From NCBI GenBank assembly GCA_035505995.1, contig DATJQF010000138.1, positions 1 to 8,153 of the forward strand: DNA of 8,153 bases, in the 5' to 3' direction. This document shows, in pieces, positions 1-7,432 of this stretch. The DNA is from DATJQF01 sp035505995 (GTDB lineage Bacteria; Bacteroidota; Bacteroidia; Bacteroidales; FEN-979). Position 1 is the first letter of the stretch. Each line of letters begins with the position of its first letter. The position numbers and the translations under genes were made by a program. The notes beneath the pieces were generated by a model, which was not told the origin of the DNA, did no database searches, and saw nothing but the letters and a program-made list of their open reading frames with translations.

Positions 1-1017
1 CTGAAACGGGAATATCGTGGATCATTGTCTGCCATCATCCGCCAACCCAATCCCCGCAGGGATCTCTTTCACCCCGGCTATGTTTTTGGATCCATTCAAA
101 CATCGAGAGGTTGCCCCATGAATTGCAGCTTCTGTTCCGTCACGGCCTTTAACGGAAATCATTACCGGTACAGGCCGATCGAAGATATCATCGAAGAATG
201 GAAACACATCCCGCAAAAATATGTGGCCATTGTGGATGATAACCTGATGGGGAATACCCGGGAGGCACAGCAACGGGCCATTGAATTGTTCACGGCTATC
301 GAATCCACCGGGCATAAAAAACAATGGATTGGCGAAGCATCCCTTTCGATCGCCGATAATGACGAGGTGTTACGAACCGCTGCCAGAAGCGGGTGCAAAA
401 CGATTTTCCTGGGGGTCGAAACGGAACGGGAGGATCAGCTGAAATCGGCTAATAAAAAAGTCAATCTGAGAATAGGAAGTAAATATTATGACCATGTATT
501 TCGTAAAATCCAAAAACACGGGATCGGTGCGATTGCCGGATTTATCTTCGGATGGCCATCGGAAACTTACGAAACCATTGATAACCGGATTGAATTTATG
601 CGCCATTGCCGCGCAGATACGATCCAGGCAACCTTACTTACCCCCCTTCCCGGAACAGTACTTTTTCACCAGCTGGAAAAGGAAAACCGCATCGAACTGA
701 ATCATTATCCGGAAGATTGGAAATTTTACGATTCGGGACAACTGGTTTTTCACCCGGATAAGATGGAGCGGCTGGAGTTACAGAAATATTATTTTAAGAA
801 GATTGCCCGGTTATACAGACCCTCTGAAGTAAAACGCAGATTTTATCTGACATGGCTGAGAACCCGGAAACTCAGTACCGCATATATGACTTATATGAGT
901 CATATCATATTCAGTAACGTACTGTTCGGAATAATAAAACCCGGTAATATCAAATGGGTCGAGAGGGTATTGGGGATCCGTAAATCGAAACTTCTCAGAT
1001 CTTTACGATCGAAGTAA
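1..1017 (+). CDS. Radical SAM protein, 5'-truncated by the window edge
   Basis: The reading frame is open from base 1, so the true start lies upstream; the in-frame TTG at 25 should not be taken as the start. The 338 visible codons hold a radical SAM core. A CX3CX2C cluster (CPMNCSFC, visible residues 38-45) follows TSRG and would ligate the 4Fe-4S cluster that cleaves S-adenosylmethionine. Further on come YRYRPIEDIIEE, a VDDNLMGN strand-loop, FLGVET and IFGWPSET, typical of Elp3/MiaB-fold enzymes of the B12-binding radical SAM type. The missing N-terminus would have room for a cobalamin domain, but none is visible. The C-terminal ~100 residues are basic and helical with one hydrophobic stretch (HIIFSNVLFGII). 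The substrate cannot be told. The gene is convergent with the AMP-ligase remnant and overlaps it by 23 bases. Sampled rows are near 42% GC, lower than the genes to the right. The superfamily assignment is firm; the subfamily is a guess. Confidence 0.88.
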   Translation: MKREYRGSLSAIIRQPNPRRDLFHPGYVFGSIQTSRGCPMNCSFCSVTAFNGNHYRYRPIEDIIEEWKHIPQKYVAIVDDNLMGNTREAQQRAIELFTAIESTGHKKQWIGEASLSIADNDEVLRTAARSGCKTIFLGVETEREDQLKSANKKVNLRIGSKYYDHVFRKIQKHGIGAIAGFIFGWPSETYETIDNRIEFMRHCRADTIQATLLTPLPGTVLFHQLEKENRIELNHYPEDWKFYDSGQLVFHPDKMERLELQKYYFKKIARLYRPSEVKRRFYLTWLRTRKLSTAYMTYMSHIIFSNVLFGIIKPGNIKWVERVLGIRKSKLLRSLRSK

Positions 1018-1201
1018 AATCATGGTTCAGGAACCGGTCCGCCAGCTTATAGCGCCGGATCTTGCCCGAGCTGGTACGCGGGATATCTCCGGAGCGGACA
1101 GGCACGAAGGTGTCGATCAACCGCCCGATCGTCTGCAGGAACAGATCCCGGATCTTCCGGAAGGCTTTCTGAATGCCCCGGTTGATCCTCTTAAAAATCA
1201 A
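995..1201 (-). pseudogene. C-terminal remnant of a second AMP-ligase gene
   Basis: A - strand frame, open from 1210 and ending in TGA at 997-995, encodes the last part of an adenylating enzyme. Counting from a TTG at 1201, its 68 residues align without a gap to residues 495-562 of the intact ligase at 3688-5376. From FRKIRD to DRFL (45 residues) only four residues differ, and both proteins end in VKI. The A10 motif with its catalytic lysine (PRTSSGKIRRYKL) is intact, but the whole AMP-binding N-domain is missing. The first ~13 residues show little similarity. The frame overlaps the last codons of the receptor gene and has no recognisable ribosome binding site, so it is best read as a decayed fragment. 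A stand-alone C-domain polypeptide coupled to the receptor stop is possible but unlikely. Its 3' end overlaps the last 23 bases of the opposing radical SAM gene. Confidence 0.82.
1029..1164 (-). repeat. 136-base direct repeat, copy A (in ligase remnant)
   Basis: This tract matches 3722-3857 without gaps at a constant offset of 2693 bases. By my count there are 7 mismatches in 136 (about 95% identity), at 1041, 1046, 1056, 1076, 1088, 1099 and 1122; bases 1123-1164 are identical. Four mismatches change an amino acid and three are silent. The right edge lies next to the 10-base palindrome CTTCCGGAAG (1154-1163). Both copies have the same orientation and bracket the receptor gene. Confidence 0.93.
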
Positions 1202-3599
1202 CCATGATGCCTACTGCAGGAAGGATTGTTCCGATAGTATTCGGGATCAGTCGCAACTTATACCTTTCAACGCCCTGGGGATCCACATATTTCACCACCG
1301 AGCCGTCCGGTTGGGTATTTACCAAATAGTCGGGCTGTTGTGCTTTATAATTCAGCACATTCTGCACATCCGCATACACCATCAAGGACCACTTTTTAAA
1401 GAAGAATCCTTTGTCCACGCGGATATCCAGCTGGTTGAAAGACCGGAGCCGGAGCGAGTTGTATTCTGAATAATCGAGGTAGCCCTTCCCCTGGGCATCC
1501 CAGGCGGAAACCCGGCTGGATTTGTCCAGGTCGTACGGGGTATACGGTGCGCCTCCCGCATAGCGCCATTTCACCCCCACCTGCCAGTTATATTTGAATT
1601 TCCTGCCGATCGTAATGTTGAACAGGTTCCGGTTATCCCACGAAGAAGGAAGGTAGGCCCCGGAAGCATCCGTGAATTCGCTCCGGACGAAGGTATACGA
1701 GAGCATAATATTGAACTTGAACAGATCGGCATCCCTGTAAAAGAGCTCAAAGCCGTAAGCACGCCCTTTGGAGTCCGGAAGCACGGGTTCATCGCCCACT
1801 ACCCCATAATCGGTCCCCTTGCTGGCCAGGGAAACGGAATCCAGGACCGACATCGGGTAATGTTTGTAATATTTGTAAAACCCCTCGGCCGTTATTTTGG
1901 AATTCTTCTTCGGATGATATTCCAGGCCGAGCACGATATGATCGCAGGAAATGTACCGAATGCCGAGATCTTTGTTTATGAGGGTTCCATTGTTATCCCG
2001 GAATCCCAGCGTGGTATAGGCAGGAAGCTGGTAATAACGGCCGGTATTGAAATTGAGGAAAAGCTTATCCCGGAGCAGGGCATAGGATGCAACGAACCGC
2101 GGCGATAGCTGGCGGAGCAGGTTGTCCATTTCTCCGGAATAGCTGTTGGCATCCATGCGGAGGCCCAGGGTAAGGTTCAGGCGGTCGTTGAAAAAATCTT
2201 TGCTGACCTGCCCGAAAAGACTCCATTTGAAGAAATAGAGCGTTGAACGGTAATCCAGGGTCTGTACCGAGTCGGCCAGGAAAATCTTCTGGTACGTCTG
2301 GTTGGTGTATTCATCGTATTCAGCGCCCGCCCCGTAAGTGATCTTCCAGTCCACCAGGTCGGTCAGCCCCTCGTACCGGAACTTGTTCTCAGCTTCCTGT
2401 GACTTATAATTCAAAAGCAGGCTGTCGGGAAGCTCCACGTTATTCTGATACTTGATTTCCTCGTTGTCGAGCATGCTGCGGCTCAGCACATAAGTGTCAT
2501 AGCCCTTTTTGCGGAAATGATTGAACACCAGGCCGAAGGTATAGCTCCATTGTTTGTAAGTGGGAAGGTACCCCAGGATGTACCGCTGGGTTTCATCCGG
2601 GTTCTTGATCCCGGTGTTCAGCTTCGAATTATCCAGGGCTCCGATGGAAATCACCGACAGCCGGTTCTTCCGGTCAAAGTCGATCCGGTATTTCAGCTGG
2701 TAATCATTATACGTCGGTAAAAAGGGCAGCTTCAGCAGGCTGAACAACAGCTGGAGATACGACCTTCGTACGGAGAATATCAAGGTTGAGTTTTTCGTAA
2801 TCGGGCCATCCAGGGTGAGGCCGAAATCGCTGGCGCCAACGGTAATTCTTCCTCCGAATTTTTCCTTGTTCCCGTCCACCTGGTAAAGCTCCAGCACGGA
2901 GCTGAGCGCATTTCCCCGCTTGGCCGGGAAAGCGCTGGTATAAAGCTCCAGGTCGCGGACCAGATCCACATTGATAATTCCCACGGGACCGCCCGACGCC
3001 CCCTGGGTGGCAAAATGATTGATGTTCTGGATCTCCACCCCGTCCAGGAAATAGCGGTTTTCACTGGGGCCTCCTCCCCTGACGACGACATCATTCCGGT
3101 TAGCCAGCGTGGGGGCGACGCCGGGCAATGACTGGATCACTTTCGAAATATCGCGGTTCGACCCGGGACTTTTCTCAATTTCCTGGATGGTCAGGGTTTG
3201 GAGGGAAAGAGGCGCTTCCTCTTTCCGGGTGACCGTCGCCGGCTTGATGTCCACTGCTTCCAGGGTCACCACCAGCTGATCGAGCGGGATATCCTGGTAG
3301 ACCGGGTAGGCATTGGTGACCAGCACATCGGGGGAGGTGTATTTTTTATACCCGACCGACGAAACGACCAGCCGGACATATCCCGGATCGATGCCGGCCA
3401 GGGTAAATTTGCCGTTCAGGTCGGTTGTGGTCCCCTGGGTAGGTTTTCCGTCGATAATGATATTTGCAAAAGGAACCGGTTCATTGTTTTTATGATCGAA
3501 CACCCTGCCTTTGATCACCCCTTTCTGCGCCCAGGCACCCGTTGCGATCCCTATCAGGATCCCGGCCAGTACCAGGGTTCTCCGTAACGTTTTTCCCAT
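1191..3599 (-). CDS. TonB-dependent outer-membrane receptor
   Basis: The 802-residue product is predicted to be a TonB-energised outer-membrane importer. A signal peptide (basic MGKTLRR, hydrophobic core, AWAQ cleavage site near residue 25) is followed by a carboxypeptidase-regulatory-like beta-sandwich (~27-115; GRVFDHKNNEPVPFANI, DLNGKFTL, SVGYKKY). A plug domain follows (~130-240; SKVIQSLPGV, VVVRGGGPSENRYFLDGVEI, then the AFPAKRGNALSSVLEL exit region). The rest is beta-barrel, ending in a terminal phenylalanine (GIMVDF) as expected for outer-membrane assembly. This architecture is typical of Bacteroidota receptors. At ~800 residues it is shorter than most SusC proteins and no SusD gene adjoins it, so a SusCD glycan system is not supported. 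The substrate is unknown; no reliable TonB box was found. ATG at 3599 directly precedes the signal peptide. The gene lies 88 bases after the ligase gene, and its stop directly abuts the ligase remnant. Confidence 0.94.
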   Translation of the reverse strand: MGKTLRRTLVLAGILIGIATGAWAQKGVIKGRVFDHKNNEPVPFANIIIDGKPTQGTTTDLNGKFTLAGIDPGYVRLVVSSVGYKKYTSPDVLVTNAYPVYQDIPLDQLVVTLEAVDIKPATVTRKEEAPLSLQTLTIQEIEKSPGSNRDISKVIQSLPGVAPTLANRNDVVVRGGGPSENRYFLDGVEIQNINHFATQGASGGPVGIINVDLVRDLELYTSAFPAKRGNALSSVLELYQVDGNKEKFGGRITVGASDFGLTLDGPITKNSTLIFSVRRSYLQLLFSLLKLPFLPTYNDYQLKYRIDFDRKNRLSVISIGALDNSKLNTGIKNPDETQRYILGYLPTYKQWSYTFGLVFNHFRKKGYDTYVLSRSMLDNEEIKYQNNVELPDSLLLNYKSQEAENKFRYEGLTDLVDWKITYGAGAEYDEYTNQTYQKIFLADSVQTLDYRSTLYFFKWSLFGQVSKDFFNDRLNLTLGLRMDANSYSGEMDNLLRQLSPRFVASYALLRDKLFLNFNTGRYYQLPAYTTLGFRDNNGTLINKDLGIRYISCDHIVLGLEYHPKKNSKITAEGFYKYYKHYPMSVLDSVSLASKGTDYGVVGDEPVLPDSKGRAYGFELFYRDADLFKFNIMLSYTFVRSEFTDASGAYLPSSWDNRNLFNITIGRKFKYNWQVGVKWRYAGGAPYTPYDLDKSSRVSAWDAQGKGYLDYSEYNSLRLRSFNQLDIRVDKGFFFKKWSLMVYADVQNVLNYKAQQPDYLVNTQPDGSVVKYVDPQGVERYKLRLIPNTIGTILPAVGIMVDF

Positions 3600-3687
3600 T
3601 CAATCCTGCAATTTTCAAATTAGATTGTTTCCAAATTAATATCCGGGACGATCCTGCCGGCGTTTTGTTACATTTTCATTAAAAATT
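3600..3687 (-). promoter_or_regulatory. Ligase-receptor intergenic gap, possible weak promoter
   Basis: This 88-base AT-rich gap separates the ligase stop from the receptor start. Read on the - strand it contains two similar words, TTAATTTG (3639-3632) and CTAATTTG (3623-3616), each followed by an A-rich stretch. The first differs from the Bacteroidota -7 consensus TAnnTTTG at one base. No -33 TTTG is found at the usual distance, so a promoter is only a possibility; the receptor may instead be read through from the ligase. There is a GC-rich imperfect hairpin candidate around 3643-3660 but no following T-run, so no terminator is called. A weak AGGA lies just before the receptor ATG. Confidence 0.28.
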
Positions 3688-5376
3688 TCAGATTTTCACC
3701 ACGACCGGGAATTCCTTCCGGAGGAACCGGTCCACCAGTTTATAGCGCTGGATCTTGCCCGAGCTGGTGCGCGGGATATCGCCGGAGCGGATAGGCACGA
3801 AGGTGTCGATCAACAGCCCGATCGTCTGCAGGAACAGATCCCGGATCTTCCGGAAGGTATCCCGAAGGGCTTCCGAATCGGCTCCCACCAGGAAGACGAC
3901 AACTTTATCCCTTCCCTCCTGCTCGTCAAAATAACCTGACATCACGATCTTCCCGGCAGGGATCTCTTTCAGCCTCCGGGTGATTGACTCCAGGTCGTGT
4001 GCATAATAATTGGTGCCGTTGATGAAAATGATGTCTTTCAGCCGGCCGGTGATGAAAAGGTCTCCCCGGTCCCGGAATCCCAGGTCGCCGGTATGAAGCC
4101 ATCCCTCGCTCAGGATCCTGGCGGTTTCTTCGGGATTATTGAAATACCCCGTGGTCACATTTTTTCCTTTGATAAAGATCTGCCCTACGGTGCGTTCCCC
4201 CACCGGCGATCCCTGGCTGTCGGCGATCCTGACTTCACAATGCTCCAGCGGTTTCCCGACGCTGACCATTTCCATGCAATCCGTTTCCCCGGGACCGGCC
4301 GGAACGGCTTTCCCCTCCCTGAGCAGGTCGCTTCTTCTGTAAGCCCTCACTTCCGCCCCCTGCATCATCGGAGGGAAGGTCACGGCCAGCGTGGCTTCCG
4401 CCATGCCATAGGCGGGGAACATCGCTTCCCATCGCAATCCGAAAGGAGCCAGGGCATCCAGGAATTCGTTCATCACGGGGATGGAGATCGGTTCGGCGCC
4501 GTTAAACAGGACGCGGATCCGCGACAGATCCCAGGCCCTCGAAGGCTTCCTGCCCATGAACCGGTTGAGTACGATCTGTCCGAAATTGGGGCAGGCGGTC
4601 ACCGTTCCTTTCAGATCATGGATCGCATCGAGCCAGAGGAACGGGTTCTTCACAAAATCCGCCGGATCCAGCAGGTAATGGGTGTACTGAACAAAGACGG
4701 CGGTGAGGTGGAATCCGAAAAGCCCCATATCATGGTACAGGGGCATCCAGTTGATTGTGATATCCGGGGGCCTCAGGTCGATCCCTTTCATGATATCCCC
4801 CACGTTGACCAGGATATTCTCATGCGTCAGCATGATCCCCTTGGGGTCGCCGGTGCTGCCCGAGGAGAACTGGATCAGGGCGAGGTCGCCGGAATTCAGC
4901 CGGGGGATATCCGCCGGGGCATCCGGGAGGGGGATGGTTGAAAAATCCACCAGCTTTTCCCCGGGAATGTTTCCCGATCCCCAGGAATCGAGGTGGGCAT
5001 GGGAAAGGATCACCCGCGGGCGTCCCAGGATCCGGAATACCTTCTCCGCCTTTTCCGCCGCCGGGTTATATCCCGAAAATGAGACCGGGGGCTGCAGCAA
5101 GGCAGGCACGATCCCGCCCAGGAAGCAACCCCACAGGGCCGGGACGATCTCTTCCGCCCGATCGAGGGAAAAGATCACGATCTCTCCCCGCTTCAGACCG
5201 AGCTGCTGCATGCCCGACAGATACCGGTGAGCCGTGGCCAGTAATTCCGGGTACGTCAGGAACCGGACACTCCGGTCGGGCCTGACAAATCCGACGCCAT
5301 GCCCGGGATATTGCCCGGCTGCGGCCTGCAGGATATCCGGCAATATTTCCGGGATCGCTTTCAAGGATACTATCAA
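3688..5376 (-). CDS. Fatty-acyl-AMP-ligase-like adenylating enzyme
   Basis: This 562-residue cytoplasmic enzyme of the ANL superfamily should activate a carboxylic acid, probably a fatty acid, with ATP to an acyl-adenylate for transfer to a thiol carrier. The core motifs are present: A3 FSSGSTGDPKG (170-180), NWMPLYHDMGL (209-219), A5 PAYGMAEATL (321-330), A7 HTGDLGF (428-434), A8 GRLKDIIFINGTNYY (444-458) and A10 PRTSSGKIQRYK (535-546, catalytic K541). The YHDMGL block, the SVGKPL...EVRI segment, the NYYAHDLE ending of A8 and the length favour the fatty-acyl-AMP ligase branch over CoA ligases. No carrier-protein domain is fused. The chosen start is TTG at 5376, which overlaps the TGA of the upstream TMTC-like gene (TTGA) and suggests translational coupling; a second TTG four codons on is an alternative. 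Its 3' end is duplicated at 1029-1164. The substrate and partner carrier are not visible. Confidence 0.9.
   Translation of the reverse strand: MIVSLKAIPEILPDILQAAAGQYPGHGVGFVRPDRSVRFLTYPELLATAHRYLSGMQQLGLKRGEIVIFSLDRAEEIVPALWGCFLGGIVPALLQPPVSFSGYNPAAEKAEKVFRILGRPRVILSHAHLDSWGSGNIPGEKLVDFSTIPLPDAPADIPRLNSGDLALIQFSSGSTGDPKGIMLTHENILVNVGDIMKGIDLRPPDITINWMPLYHDMGLFGFHLTAVFVQYTHYLLDPADFVKNPFLWLDAIHDLKGTVTACPNFGQIVLNRFMGRKPSRAWDLSRIRVLFNGAEPISIPVMNEFLDALAPFGLRWEAMFPAYGMAEATLAVTFPPMMQGAEVRAYRRSDLLREGKAVPAGPGETDCMEMVSVGKPLEHCEVRIADSQGSPVGERTVGQIFIKGKNVTTGYFNNPEETARILSEGWLHTGDLGFRDRGDLFITGRLKDIIFINGTNYYAHDLESITRRLKEIPAGKIVMSGYFDEQEGRDKVVVFLVGADSEALRDTFRKIRDLFLQTIGLLIDTFVPIRSGDIPRTSSGKIQRYKLVDRFLRKEFPVVVKI
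3722..3857 (-). repeat. 136-base direct repeat, copy B (in intact ligase)
   Basis: This is the intact-gene copy of the repeat at 1029-1164 and encodes ligase residues ~507-552, including the A10 motif and K541. Beyond both edges the DNA similarity falls sharply, although on the 3' side the proteins stay collinear to the same stop codon. The palindrome CTTCCGGAAG recurs here at 3847-3856, next to the edge of the conserved tract. Confidence 0.93.
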
Positions 5377-7415
5377 TTTGGTTTGCCGGGGCTTTGTCCC
5401 GCCAGCCGGTTATAATATTCCGCTTTCTCCATATCGCCCCGGATCCTGAAGAGATATGACAATTCCCGGCAGATATTGGGCTGGACCCTTTTCTGCACCG
5501 ATTGTTCCAGGTATTTCAGGGCGACGGTGGTATCCCCGACCAGGAAATAATACCTGCCGATGTTGATGTAAGGGATCTCGCTGTCGGGGAATTGATCCAT
5601 CATGTCGAGGTTCAGCTTTACGGCCTGGTCGCCGTGCCCGCTTTCAAAATATACATCGCCGATGGCGTATTTTGCCTTGATCTCGTTCGGGTTGATCTGC
5701 AGGATCCGGTTGTAGCAGATCAGCGCACTGTCATATTTCTTCAGCCCCCGGTAGGCCAGCGCCAGGTTGACCCAGGCGGTCTGCTTTTCGGGAGCCATCC
5801 GGATCGCCTTTTGGAGGAACACGACCGCCGAATCAGGCCGCTTGGTGCACATCAGGTACACGCTGCCCAGCTCATTCAGCGATTTATAATCATTCGGGTA
5901 GATCCGCAATGCCCGGCGGTAGTGGGTGATGATGGTCTGCACCTTGAACTCATTGGCTACGCCATACTGCTGGAAGTTCGGGTCCTGGTAGATCGTGTTC
6001 ATCAGGTACCCGGCATATTGCAGGTTCCCCTTGACCGACCGTTTCATATGGTCGATGTCGAAGCGGTAAAGCGAATACAGGGTTTTCCAGGCACGGGTGC
6101 GGTCGTAGGTGAGGTAGGCGCAGGGAAGCAGCAGCACGATGATCACGGCCAGGATCTTCAGCCGGTCGGCCAGCTCGATGGTCAGGCTCCGGGGCTCGGT
6201 CCGGAAGATCCTGAACACGGCCCATACGATCGCGATCGTGAATCCGAGCGAGGCATTGAACACGAAGCGCTCGGCCATCATTCCCACTGCCGGGACCACC
6301 ATGTTCGAGTACATGAAAATGGCGATCAGGTAATAGAAGATCGCATAGGAAAGGATGCTCTTTTTACGGAACAGCAGGATGGCGGTGATGAGCAGCCCGG
6401 CATGGATCACGAAGGAGAGCAGCACCCAGATGTTCCCCCAGCCGGTGACCGGGACCATGTCGTACCCGTAATAGAAGATCAGCGGGTGGGGATAGAACAG
6501 CAGCCGCAAATAATAGAGCAGCGTGATCAGCCCGGTGCCGGTCCGGATCCAGAAGTTCTTCTCAAAATAAAGGGGATTCTCGATATAGGCATTCACCCGG
6601 GAAACATGGATCAGGTAAAGCCGGGGAAGATAATGGGCCGCCAGCATCAGCACCAGGAGCCCCCCGAAAATGATCGCGAGGTTGCGCGGTTTTACGTCGG
6701 TAAAGAAATAGAGGGTCAGCGGGTAGATGGCCAGGAAAGGCACGATGGACGACTTGCTGAGGTACCCGACGACAAAAAGCAGGGCGGTATAGATGAGATA
6801 CCTAATCTTCTTCTTCTCGGCATAATCCAGCAGGCAATAGAGGCCCCACATCCCGAAAAGGAACGCCAGGAGCTCGTCCCGGTTCTTGAGGCTGGCCACG
6901 ACCTCCGTGTGGACGGGATGCGCCATGAACAGCAGGGTGATAAGGTAGGGGAACAGGATGTTGTACTCTTTCAGGAGCCTTCTCAGCACCAGGAAGATCA
7001 GCGCCCCGATGGCGAAATAGAGGAGGATGTTGATCCCATGGCTGGCCATGGGCCGGTCCTTGCCGAACAGCTGGTGCTCCAGCAGGAAAGTGATCTTCAC
7101 CACCGGCCGGTAATCGGAGGCCTGGGTGCCGAGGTTGCCGGCATTGATGTAATACGGCGATTTAAGCACCTGGGGAACCGCCTTCAGTCCCTGGGAAACC
7201 AGGGCGTTGTTGGGCCCGGTCACCAGCTCGTCATCCACGCTGTATTTATTCCACAGGGTGTTCCCGTAAAGCACAAACGCCCACACCAGGAACGACAGGA
7301 TAATGAAGCGGTTGGCTTTTTTCGGGCTCCAGGGCTTGATCACCAGTTTTTCCCGGATCCTGAATTTCCTTTCCTTCGGAACAGGCGGCGTATATTTGGG
7401 TTTGGATACAGCCAT
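5373..7415 (-). CDS. TMTC-like GT-C membrane glycosyltransferase with C-terminal TPRs
   Basis: The 680-residue protein resembles TMTC/DUF1736-type proteins: a multipass GT-C fold that transfers a sugar from a lipid donor, followed by TPRs. After a basic N-terminus comes the first membrane segment (~36-54), then an acidic loop motif SVDDE (59-63; D61/D62 are candidate catalytic acidic residues). SDYRPVVKITF (100-110), MAHPVHTEVVASLKNRDELLA (164-184), LFYPHPL (306-312) and AERFVFNASLGF (381-392) match conserved family blocks. About ten hydrophobic segments run to ~435. Residues ~510-670 form four to five TPR units (e.g. AWVNLALAYRGLKKYDSAL). The eukaryotic relatives are O-mannosyltransferases; here donor and acceptor are unknown, and the TPRs may bind the acceptor. 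ATG at 7415 has a -7-like box just upstream. The stop overlaps the ligase start by 4 bases. The gene follows ksgA by 37 bases, so read-through is also possible. Confidence 0.85.
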   Translation of the reverse strand: MAVSKPKYTPPVPKERKFRIREKLVIKPWSPKKANRFIILSFLVWAFVLYGNTLWNKYSVDDELVTGPNNALVSQGLKAVPQVLKSPYYINAGNLGTQASDYRPVVKITFLLEHQLFGKDRPMASHGINILLYFAIGALIFLVLRRLLKEYNILFPYLITLLFMAHPVHTEVVASLKNRDELLAFLFGMWGLYCLLDYAEKKKIRYLIYTALLFVVGYLSKSSIVPFLAIYPLTLYFFTDVKPRNLAIIFGGLLVLMLAAHYLPRLYLIHVSRVNAYIENPLYFEKNFWIRTGTGLITLLYYLRLLFYPHPLIFYYGYDMVPVTGWGNIWVLLSFVIHAGLLITAILLFRKKSILSYAIFYYLIAIFMYSNMVVPAVGMMAERFVFNASLGFTIAIVWAVFRIFRTEPRSLTIELADRLKILAVIIVLLLPCAYLTYDRTRAWKTLYSLYRFDIDHMKRSVKGNLQYAGYLMNTIYQDPNFQQYGVANEFKVQTIITHYRRALRIYPNDYKSLNELGSVYLMCTKRPDSAVVFLQKAIRMAPEKQTAWVNLALAYRGLKKYDSALICYNRILQINPNEIKAKYAIGDVYFESGHGDQAVKLNLDMMDQFPDSEIPYINIGRYYFLVGDTTVALKYLEQSVQKRVQPNICRELSYLFRIRGDMEKAEYYNRLAGQSPGKPN

Positions 7416-7432
7416 TCACTCTGATTTTCACG

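Noticed and set aside
1191..1210. Possible programmed frameshift fusing the receptor to the ligase remnant frame
   Set aside because: The two frames overlap for only a few codons, there is no convincing slippery site, and the receptor already ends in a proper terminal phenylalanine.
1173..1469. A 98-codon + strand frame over the receptor 3' end
   Set aside because: It lies antisense to the receptor barrel strands and has no independent support.
2780..3094. A 104-codon - strand frame inside the receptor gene in another frame
   Set aside because: It lies wholly within the plug and early barrel coding region and is an out-of-frame shadow.
3641..3662. CCGG-flanked imperfect hairpin considered as a terminator of the ligase gene
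   Set aside because: The stem is short and interrupted and no T-run follows it in the direction of transcription.
1018..3721. Composite transposon or insertion sequence bounded by the two 136-base repeats
   Set aside because: The repeats are coding sequence for the ligase C-domain, no transposase or terminal inverted repeats are present, and the enclosed gene is an ordinary receptor.
3997..4941. A 314-codon + strand frame opposite the ligase
   Set aside because: It is antisense to an enzyme with all its core motifs; the predicted protein is low in hydrophobic order and has no domain signature.
4703..5285. Two overlapping + strand frames opposite the ligase N-terminus
   Set aside because: Their composition is dominated by P, R, G and S from GC-rich antisense codons, and the two frames conflict with each other.
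5502..7424. A 640-codon stop-free frame on the + strand opposite the TMTC-like gene
   Set aside because: It is an antisense shadow. The product is rich in Q, H, D and G with no recognisable domain, whereas the - strand frame has clear family motifs and TPRs.
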